Assembly: GCA_964529445.1 (NCBI GenBank)
Contig: CAZGWJ010000038.1
Location: 1 to 22,920, forward strand
Direction: 5' to 3'
Source of the DNA: CAZGWJ01 sp964529445
GTDB lineage: Bacteria > Oederibacteriota > Muellerivitia > Muellerivitales > Muellerivitaceae
Length of the DNA stretch: 22,920 bases
In this document: piece after piece, positions 14,969 to 21,429 of the stretch
Layout of the letters: every line of letters starts with the position of its first letter
Position numbering within the stretch: position 1 is the first letter of the stretch
The notes under the pieces: model-generated
Database searches by the model: none
The model's input: the letters and a program-made list of their open reading frames with translations, nothing else
Told to the model about the DNA's origin: nothing
Position numbers and translations under genes: made by a program

Positions 14969-16075
14969 TCACCCCTTGAAGCCGATGAGGGCCGGGCGGC
15001 GAATGGAATAGGAGATATTCAACAGAATCCCGAACTCGATCCAGCTGTACAGGAGCGAGGAACCCCCGTAACTGATGAAAGGGAGTGTCAAGCCAGCCAC
15101 GGGCAGCAACCCCACGGACATCCCGATGTTGATGAGGGTCTGGATGGCGTATAGGGTCACGATGCCCAGTGCCAGCAACGAACCCTCCCGGTCGCGGGCC
15201 TTCTGGGATATCTCGAACGCCCTCTGGAACAGGAGGAAGTAAAGGATAAGAACCGTCATCGCGCCGACGAAACCCCACTCCTCCCCGATGACCGAGAAGA
15301 TGAAATCCGTGTGATGTTCCGGAATGAACGACAATTGTGTCTGGGTACCTTGAAGAAAACCCTTGCCGGAGATGCCGCCGGACCCCACGGCAATGATGGA
15401 TTGGATGATGTTGTAACCCGCCCCGAGGGGATCGGACTGGGGATCCAGGAAGATGGTGATGCGACGCCTCTGGTAATCGTGAAGGACCTGCCAAAGGAGG
15501 GGGGCCGAGGCCAGACCTAGGATGCCCATCCAAAGGAGCCACCGGAGCCGGACGCCTCCAGCATACATCATCACGAGGGAGACCGGGACCAGCAGGATCG
15601 CGGACCCGAGGTCCGGTTGTTCGAGGATGAAAGCAAGCGGAATCGCGATCATCGCGAGGATAAAGAAGAAGCGGCTGGCATAATACAATTCCAACCCCTT
15701 ACTGCCGATATAGCGCGCCAGCGCCAGGATGACGGCGAACTTGGCCAGTTCCGAGGGCTGGAAGGAGAAGATGCCGAAATCGAGCCAACGTTTGGCTCCC
15801 TTGGTGGCATCCCCGAAGATGAGCACCATCAGGAGGAAGAAGAGCGCGAGTCCGTAAAGGTAAAAGGCGCTCTCCAGCCAGAGCCGATAATCGATCTGGG
15901 ACACCAGCCACGTCACCAGGATGGCCCCCAGGAGCCAAACGGCCTGTTTCTGCCAGACATGGGAGAGACCGTGAATCCCCTCGGTCGCCGAATAGACCAT
16001 GAGGATCCCGATGGCGGAGAGGGTGAAGACCAGGAACATGAGGGTCCAGTCCAGCGTCTTGACATGGGTCTTCAT
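14969..16075 (-). CDS. rodA: Rod-shape peptidoglycan glycosyltransferase RodA
   Basis: A SEDS-family integral membrane protein of 368 aa that polymerises glycan strands with PBP2 during elongation. About ten TM helices are visible. SEDS motifs include AKRWLDFGIFSFQPSELAK (about 105-125), EQPDLGSA, QSDPLGAGYNIIQSIIAVGS, GKGFLQGTQTQLSFIPEHHT, DFIFSVIGEEWGFVG and LTLPFISYGGSSLL. The ATG at 16075 forms an ATGA overlap with the mrdA stop. A longer open reading frame upstream of this start overlaps mrdA in another phase and is not part of the protein. Confidence 0.96.
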   Translation of the reverse strand: MKTHVKTLDWTLMFLVFTLSAIGILMVYSATEGIHGLSHVWQKQAVWLLGAILVTWLVSQIDYRLWLESAFYLYGLALFFLLMVLIFGDATKGAKRWLDFGIFSFQPSELAKFAVILALARYIGSKGLELYYASRFFFILAMIAIPLAFILEQPDLGSAILLVPVSLVMMYAGGVRLRWLLWMGILGLASAPLLWQVLHDYQRRRITIFLDPQSDPLGAGYNIIQSIIAVGSGGISGKGFLQGTQTQLSFIPEHHTDFIFSVIGEEWGFVGAMTVLILYFLLFQRAFEISQKARDREGSLLALGIVTLYAIQTLINIGMSVGLLPVAGLTLPFISYGGSSLLYSWIEFGILLNISYSIRRPALIGFKG

Positions 16076-17964
16076 GGGTTCTCCTCCGCCACAGGCGTCA
16101 ATTCGACCATGGGCGAAGGGGTGGGACCCGCGAAGGCAGGCGCGTAAGGAACCTCGGTAGGGGTCGGCCGTTCCATGGGCGTCACTTCCATGCCCAGCAC
16201 GGATTCCATGAGACGCTTGGCAATGGGCGCGGCCACAACCCCTCCTTCCCCGCCGTTCTCCACCATGACGATGACCGCCACCTCCGGGTTGCCGGCGGGC
16301 GCGTAGGCCGTGAACCAAGCGTGGTTCTCTCCGTGGGGATTCTCGGAGGTACCGGTCTTCCCGGCAACGCGGACACCCGCGACCCGAGCCCTCCGACCGG
16401 TCCCTTGAGGCGCTCCGACCACTCGTTCGAGAGAATCCCTCAGAAACTCCACGTGTTCCTTGGAGACCCCGGTGTCCAGAAGAAGCTCGCGCCTGCGTTC
16501 CATGCGGGGCCTACGGGTACGCTGGTCCAGGACCCGCAGGAGGAGATGGTGCTGGAAGACCTTGTTCCTCATCGCCATCGCACAGGTCACGTTCATCATC
16601 TGGAGCGGCGTCGTGAGGAGATAACCCTGACCGATACTCATCTGGATGGTATTACCGGGAAACCAGGGCATATGTTGGGTGGATTCCTTCCACTTGGGGT
16701 TCGGAACCAGGCCGGCGTCCTCGGCGTCTAGGTCGATCCGAGTCCGGCTTCCGAGCCCAAACCGGCGACATGCGCGGTACAATCGATCGATCTTCACGTC
16801 CAACCCCAACTGGTAGAAATAGATGTCGCAGGACTCGATGATGGCCCTCTGCAGGTTGACCCACCCATGGCCTGACGTCGCCCAACAGCGGTAAGGCCAC
16901 GTCTTGTACCAGAAGATGCCCCGGCACAACCGGGCGCGTTCCTTGTCGAAATCGGCATCTTCCAGGGCCGACACCGCCGTCACGATCTTGAAGATGGACC
17001 CCGGGGGATATCGCCCCTGCGTGGCACGGTTCTGCAGGGGATGGAGTTCATCCTTGAGAAGACGATTCCAATCCTTGGTGGAGATACCGTCGACGAACAG
17101 GTTGGGGTCGAATCCTGGTTTACTGACCAGGGCCAGGATCTCTCCATTCTTGGGGTTGGACACGATGATGGCGCCCGCCTGCTCCCCCAGAAGTTCCTCT
17201 GCAAGACGCTGGACCTTCGCGTCAATGGTGAGCGCCACCGTATGTCCCTGGACCGGCGGGCGGTAAGCCAGGATGCGTTTCTGGACCCCGGCCGCATTCA
17301 CCTCCACCTGGACGCCTCCCAACTCGCCCCGCAGAAGAGGGTCATACACCCTCTCGATCCCCTTCTTGCCGAGGATGTCGGCAACCCGATATCCCTGGTC
17401 CCTCAGCCGGAACAGTTCGCCCTCGCTGATCTCGCCGATATAACCGAGAAGGTGGGAAGCGAATTCTCCATGAGGATAGTACCGCTCGGGTTCCATCTGG
17501 ATGTAGACCCCCGGGAGCCGAGCTCGATTTTCCTCGATTCGGGCAATCAGGTCCTCCGTCAGATGCCGCTGGATACGCAAGGGTTCGAACTTGCGAGTTC
17601 GATAGCGCTCGGAAACCCGCCGCTCTAGGTCGGCAACCGGCATACCCAGGATCTCGCTCAAGCGGACAATGGTCGAAGCGTGAGTCTTGAGATCGGCCGG
17701 AACCAAGAACAGGGTGTAGGTGGGGCGGTTGGTCGCCAGGACAACGCCATTTCGGTCCGTAATGAGGCCGCGCGGCGCCCTCTGCGGAATCAATCTGAGG
17801 GAGTTCTCGTTCGACAGGGTGCGATAATGCGTGTAGTTGATGATCTGAAGGTAAAAAAGCCGGAAAGCCACTATCCCGAAACCGATAGCCGCGATCGTAA
17901 AGATGCGGCGGACCTTCCTCTCCGTCACCGCCCCCGACAAGGACCGGGCGAGTGAACCCCTCAA
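16072..17964 (-). CDS. mrdA: Penicillin-binding protein 2 (peptidoglycan transpeptidase)
   Basis: A 630-aa class B PBP that cross-links peptidoglycan during lateral growth. A single TM anchor is at about 19-40. The dimerisation/pedestal domain (about 60-240) holds PRGLITDRNGVVLATNRP. The transpeptidase domain has the active Ser323 in PGSIFK (S-I-F-K326), the second motif S378-C-D380 in ESCDIYFYQLG, and KTG at 536-538 in AGKTGTSENPHGENHAWF. The last ~34 residues are a Pro/Thr-rich tail. The start is a TTG at 17964 with GGAGG 5 nt upstream. It lies 58 bp after mreD and overlaps rodA by 4 bp. Confidence 0.96.
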   Translation of the reverse strand: MRGSLARSLSGAVTERKVRRIFTIAAIGFGIVAFRLFYLQIINYTHYRTLSNENSLRLIPQRAPRGLITDRNGVVLATNRPTYTLFLVPADLKTHASTIVRLSEILGMPVADLERRVSERYRTRKFEPLRIQRHLTEDLIARIEENRARLPGVYIQMEPERYYPHGEFASHLLGYIGEISEGELFRLRDQGYRVADILGKKGIERVYDPLLRGELGGVQVEVNAAGVQKRILAYRPPVQGHTVALTIDAKVQRLAEELLGEQAGAIIVSNPKNGEILALVSKPGFDPNLFVDGISTKDWNRLLKDELHPLQNRATQGRYPPGSIFKIVTAVSALEDADFDKERARLCRGIFWYKTWPYRCWATSGHGWVNLQRAIIESCDIYFYQLGLDVKIDRLYRACRRFGLGSRTRIDLDAEDAGLVPNPKWKESTQHMPWFPGNTIQMSIGQGYLLTTPLQMMNVTCAMAMRNKVFQHHLLLRVLDQRTRRPRMERRRELLLDTGVSKEHVEFLRDSLERVVGAPQGTGRRARVAGVRVAGKTGTSENPHGENHAWFTAYAPAGNPEVAVIVMVENGGEGGVVAAPIAKRLMESVLGMEVTPMERPTPTEVPYAPAFAGPTPSPMVELTPVAEENP

Positions 17965-18022
17965 GGGATCCTCCCCGAACCAAGAACTTCTTCCGGAGAC
18001 GTGCGGTCCATCCGATGCCCCC

Positions 18023-18526
18023 TCATGCGGTGGCCGGATCCCGGTAACGTCGGCCGAACCGGGTCAAGAGAATGGAAGCGGCGAATCCGAACAGGCTCGT
18101 GGCCAGGAACGTCCAGGAGGCAAGGGCGGCGGCATCGGTGAACGAGGGAGCGGACCCACCCCATGTGGCCAGGGCCCAGATCGAAAGCTGCTGAAGGAAA
18201 CAGGCGCCGGTCACCACCAATCCCTGCGTCAATGCTCTTTCCCGATAGATGCGGTTCCTAGCCCAACTCGAAAAAGCGGCCGCAAGTCCGTTCGCGATCA
18301 AATGCGGACCAACCCACGAGACCGAGCAGAGGTCCTGGATGAATCCGGCACCCATTCCCCAGAGAACGGCCGGAAAAACGGGCATTCTGAGCCCGGCCAG
18401 CGAAACGGTCACCAACACGAGATCCAAACCGTGGTCGGAAACGCCCTGGGCGGGCTGGAAAACGAGGGCTCCCAGGATAAGGAAGGTCGCGTTCCTTGTG
18501 CGCACGAATGAAAGAATGGGGTTCAT
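18023..18526 (-). CDS. mreD: Rod shape-determining protein MreD
   Basis: A small polytopic inner-membrane protein (167 aa, about five TM helices) of the elongasome. The recognisable MreD region is MPVFPAVLWGMGAGFIQDLC followed by SVSWVGPHLIANGLAAAF, equivalent to the 'G...Gl..D......lG.......l.g' core. Identity is strengthened by position: it overlaps mreC by 4 bp (ATGA) and precedes mrdA and rodA. It is expected to bind MreC and help place PBP2/RodA. Confidence 0.9.
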   Translation of the reverse strand: MNPILSFVRTRNATFLILGALVFQPAQGVSDHGLDLVLVTVSLAGLRMPVFPAVLWGMGAGFIQDLCSVSWVGPHLIANGLAAAFSSWARNRIYRERALTQGLVVTGACFLQQLSIWALATWGGSAPSFTDAAALASWTFLATSLFGFAASILLTRFGRRYRDPATA

Positions 18527-19368
18527 GGACGTTTCGCGATCCAGGGAACGTCCGAATCGAGTACGAACACGTGTTCCAATGCGCCGAAATCCGCCGACGG
18601 TGCCAACTCGATGATCAGGCTCAAACCGTCATCGGAAAGGATTTTCCGAACGACCGTACCCACCGGCAGGTTCTTCGGGAAGACGCCACCCAGACCGGAC
18701 GTCACGATCAGATCGCCCGTTTCGATGTCCGAACCCGCGTTGACATATTCGAACATCATTCGGTTTCGCCCGGTGCCCTTGGCCAACCCCTTGACGCGGG
18801 ATCGGACGTTGATCCCGGAAACGCTGGAAGCGGGGTCCAGAATGCTGAGAACCCGCGAAGAGTCCTCCGAAACGCTCCAGACCCGCCCCACGACCCCTGC
18901 CGTCGAAACGACGGCGCGGTCCTGAGCCACTCCTTGTGAAGCACCAGCGTCGATGACAAAGCTCCGGTTCCATGTGCTGGCATCCTGGGCGATAAGGGAG
19001 GCCAGGACGCCACCCCGGGCGGAGGAACCTCTTCTTTGAAGGGTCGATTTCAGGACTGCCAATTCGGCCTCAACGCCTTTCTGGCGCAGGAGCTCCGTCT
19101 GGAGAGCGCGCAATTCACGAACAAGCCGCTCGTTCTCGCTCTTGAGGTTGAGCCATCGACGAGCGGTCTCCATGGAGCGCTCGGGCAAGCCCAGCACCCA
19201 GCCCGAAGCCTCATGGAAAGGCGACCCTGCCGCCAAGGCCGTGTGATGCCAGAATCCCCCGCCCGTCCCGGGATGATTACGGCGGTGCCACAAGAATAGG
19301 ATGGCGACCAGGACAAGGAGGAGGGAGAGGATGAGCCTCAGTCGACCTTTAAAAAGGGATCGGGCCAT
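18523..19368 (-). CDS. mreC: Rod shape-determining protein MreC
   Basis: A bitopic inner-membrane protein of 281 aa that activates PBP2 from the periplasm. One TM helix is at about 9-27, followed by a Gly/His-rich linker and a coiled coil at about 65-112 (KSENERLVRELRALQTELL). The beta-barrel domain shows LIAQDASTWNRSFVIDAGAS, GVVGRVWSVSEDSSRVLSIL, GDLIVTSGLGGVFPKNLPVG and a closing ALEHVFVLD. All are MreC hallmarks. The ATG at 19368 has AGGGG upstream. Confidence 0.95.
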   Translation of the reverse strand: MARSLFKGRLRLILSLLLVLVAILFLWHRRNHPGTGGGFWHHTALAAGSPFHEASGWVLGLPERSMETARRWLNLKSENERLVRELRALQTELLRQKGVEAELAVLKSTLQRRGSSARGGVLASLIAQDASTWNRSFVIDAGASQGVAQDRAVVSTAGVVGRVWSVSEDSSRVLSILDPASSVSGINVRSRVKGLAKGTGRNRMMFEYVNAGSDIETGDLIVTSGLGGVFPKNLPVGTVVRKILSDDGLSLIIELAPSADFGALEHVFVLDSDVPWIAKRP

Positions 19369-19514
19369 AATGCCCCTAGAAGGATGCTGAAGAAGTCCCC
19401 GACAGGGATCTTCTCTCGTCGTGCGCGGACCAAGCTAAAAAACAAGCAGCAGTTCCTCTCACGGACCTCTCGAAACACGTCATCGGGCAGGCCACCGATG
19501 AACGGACCCGGCAC
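19338..19514 (-). other. Doubtful small ORF in the mreB-mreC gap (19369-19550)
   Basis: The 182-base gap has no terminator that I can see. In the same frame as mreB, reading resumes after its TGA and stays open for 70 codons, ending inside mreC at 19338. A GTG at 19514 would give 58 aa, including LPDDVFREVRERNCCLFFSL. There is no ribosome binding site, and it overlaps mreC by 31 bp. Most likely the gap is spacer; I list it for completeness. Confidence 0.15.
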
Positions 19515-19550
19515 TCGAACGGTCGATAGGCGGCCATCGCGTTGATAGCG

Positions 19551-20591
19551 TCAGGAATACTCGCGTTCGAGCACGGAGATCTTCTTCAGGAAGTCCATGG
19601 ATTCGTCGAGAAGTTTCCCGGCGCCCATGGCCACGGCCGTGGTGGGATCATCGGCCAGGTTGACCGGGACCCCGGTCTCGTCACGAAGACGCTCGTCCAG
19701 GTTCTTCAGGAGGGAGGACCCGCCCGCGAGGATGATCCCCCTGTCGACGATATCCGCCGCCAGTTCCGGAGGCGTCCGTTCCAGCGTCATCTTGATGGTC
19801 TCGATGATCGGGACCAGCGGTTCCTCCAGGGCCCCGCGGATCTCCTCCGAGGTCAATTCCACTGTCTTGGGGAGCCCCGTCACCAGATCGCGGCCCTTGA
19901 CGTGCATCCGCAATTCCTGTTCGAGTGGAAAAGCCGACCCGATCTGGATCTTGATGTCCTCGGCGGTTCGTTCTCCCACCAGAACGTTGTAGGTGCGCTT
20001 GACGTAATTGACGATGGCTTCGTCCAACTCGTCCCCGGCGGTCCGGATGGATTTGCCGTACACAATATCTCCCAGTGAGATGACCGCAACCTCGGTGGTC
20101 CCGCCGCCGATGTCCACGATCATGTTGCCCTGCGGTTCGCCGACCGGCATGTCGGCTCCGATGGCCGCCGCCATGGGCTCCTCGACCAGATAAACCTCCC
20201 GCGCACCCGCCTGCTCGGCCGAATCGCGAACGGCCCGTTTCTCGACCTCGGTGCAACCGGAGGGAATGGCCACGACAATGCGCGGTCGGATCAGGGATCT
20301 GCGGTTATGAACCTTCGCGATGAAGAACCGAAGCATCCGCTCCGTCACTTCAAAATCGGCGATCACTCCGTCCTTCATGGGGCGGATGGCCTGGATGGAA
20401 CCAGGCGTCCGGCCCAACATGAGTTTGGCGTCGTTCCCGACCGCCAGGATCTCGTTCGTTCCCTTGTGCACCACCACGACGGAAGGTTCGCGAAGGACGA
20501 TACCGCGCCCCTTCACGTAAACCAGGGTCGTCGCGGTCCCCAAGTCGATGGCGACGTCGTTGGAGAAGAGACCGAGGAAGAAGTTGAGCAC
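19551..20591 (-). CDS. mreB: Rod shape-determining protein MreB (bacterial actin)
   Basis: A 346-aa actin homologue that polymerises on the inner membrane and orients the elongasome. The N-terminal MLNFFLGLFSN is an amphipathic membrane-binding start. The phosphate-1 motif is AIDLGTATTLVYVKG (about 15-29), phosphate-2 is IVDIGGGTTEVAVISLG (about 160-176), and the adenosine motif is GIILAGGSSLLKNLDERL. PSGCTEVEKRAVRDSAEQAG is also typical. The start is a GTG at 20591 with AAGGAG 8 nt upstream. It is the first gene of the mreBCD-mrdA-rodA cluster. Confidence 0.98.
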   Translation of the reverse strand: MLNFFLGLFSNDVAIDLGTATTLVYVKGRGIVLREPSVVVVHKGTNEILAVGNDAKLMLGRTPGSIQAIRPMKDGVIADFEVTERMLRFFIAKVHNRRSLIRPRIVVAIPSGCTEVEKRAVRDSAEQAGAREVYLVEEPMAAAIGADMPVGEPQGNMIVDIGGGTTEVAVISLGDIVYGKSIRTAGDELDEAIVNYVKRTYNVLVGERTAEDIKIQIGSAFPLEQELRMHVKGRDLVTGLPKTVELTSEEIRGALEEPLVPIIETIKMTLERTPPELAADIVDRGIILAGGSSLLKNLDERLRDETGVPVNLADDPTTAVAMGAGKLLDESMDFLKKISVLEREYS

Positions 20592-20660
20592 GAAGTGTTC
20601 TCCTTGGATTCGCGGAAGAGTCCGGCACCCTTCGTAAGGATGGCCGACCTAGAAAAAAAG

Positions 20661-20689
20661 ATTTTATCACACTGATTATCGCCGGCCAA
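20661..20689 (-). promoter_or_regulatory. Putative sigma70-type promoter for mreB
   Basis: Minus-strand TTGGCC (20689-20684), 17-nt spacer, TAAAAT (20666-20661): 4/6 and 5/6 matches, about 70 nt before the GTG of mreB. The 178-base gap 20592-20769 otherwise shows nothing; no terminator for the zinc-ribbon gene is apparent. Confidence 0.5.
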
Positions 20690-20769
20690 CTTTATTCGGG
20701 CAGGCGATGGAAGCCTCAGGATTCGGGTCGATGAATGCGTCAGGAGGGCGTTTGCCGGGACAAGACAAA

Positions 20770-21243
20770 CTACTTGGAATCCAGCTTGGGAGGGGCGATC
20801 TTGTCGAGTTTCTCCTGCCGTTTGTTCTTCTCCTTGAGGACCCTTTCGAACAAGCGCAGGTATTCCTTCTTGAGTTCGGCGGACGGAAGACCCCTGTACA
20901 AGCCGGGGTCGAAATCCTCTCCTAGGTATTCCTTGCTCTGCTTGATGAACGGCAGGATCATCGCCGCGCTCTCGCCCGCATCGGCGGAGGTCCCGATCAT
21001 CACCTTCTGGAGGATCCCGTCGTGCCTATGGCGTTGGACCTCGTCCAACGTCGGGTTGACGATGACCGAGACCTGTTCGAATTCCGGATCTTCCGACCAG
21101 AACAGAAGCTCGACCTCCTTGCCGAAAAGGAGTGTCGTCACGGTCGGCCGTTCCCTCCGCGTGGCGCGCGTAAGTTCAGCCCCGCATTCGGAGCAGTACT
21201 TCGACTTGATCTCGTTGTCATGTCCGCATTGAGGGCATCTCAT
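20770..21243 (-). CDS. Zinc-ribbon protein of unknown function
   Basis: A 157-aa soluble protein. Residues 1-24 form a treble-clef zinc ribbon (Cys3, Cys6, Cys17, Cys20; MRCPQCGHDN and KYCSECGAEL). A mixed alpha/beta middle region includes TVTTLLFGKEVELLFWSEDP and QVSVIVNPTLDEVQ. The C-terminal half is charged and helical (ELKKEYLRLFERVLKEKNKR). The ribbon suggests binding to protein or nucleic acid, but no more can be said. The ATG at 21243 has GGAGG about 12 nt upstream. It is flanked by its own promoter and the mreB promoter, so it may be a single-gene unit. Confidence 0.8.
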   Translation of the reverse strand: MRCPQCGHDNEIKSKYCSECGAELTRATRRERPTVTTLLFGKEVELLFWSEDPEFEQVSVIVNPTLDEVQRHRHDGILQKVMIGTSADAGESAAMILPFIKQSKEYLGEDFDPGLYRGLPSAELKKEYLRLFERVLKEKNKRQEKLDKIAPPKLDSK

Positions 21244-21282
21244 GAAGCGACCGAAACCTCCGAAGCCGCGATAAACGCCGTA

Positions 21283-21310
21283 ACTATAGCACAGAAAGAC
21301 CTCGTTTCAA
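21283..21310 (-). promoter_or_regulatory. Putative sigma70-type promoter for the zinc-ribbon gene
   Basis: Minus-strand TTGAAA (21310-21305), 16-nt spacer, TATAGT (21288-21283); both hexamers 5/6. Predicted start near 21276, about 33 nt before the ATG. The -35 sits in a small CCTC/GAGG hairpin. Confidence 0.55.
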
Positions 21311-21356
21311 GAGGCCGCCGAACGGTCCCCCATGCGGGGAAGCCGCACCCGCGGGC

Positions 21357-21392
21357 CGTTCCGGCTCGGCGGGGAGCCGACCGGCCGGAACG
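21357..21392 (-). terminator. Long GC-rich inverted repeat after the surface-protein gene
   Basis: CGTTCCGGC (21357-21365) pairs perfectly with GCCGGAACG (21384-21392), and inside it TCGGC (21366-21370) pairs with GCCGA (21376-21380) around a GGGGA loop, with a 3-nt CCG bulge. The 14-bp interrupted stem lies 38 bp after the stop of the FlgD-like protein. No U-run follows directly, so it may be a 3' end protector or a factor-dependent stop and not a classic intrinsic terminator. Confidence 0.55.
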
Positions 21393-21429
21393 TCCGCCCT
21401 CGAAGAACCCACCCGAAAGAGGGGATGGA

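Noticed and set aside
14969..16318. Longer RodA start giving 449 aa
   Set aside because: The extra 81 residues overlap the end of mrdA in another phase and are Gly/Arg-rich; the ATGA overlap at 16075 gives a normal RodA.
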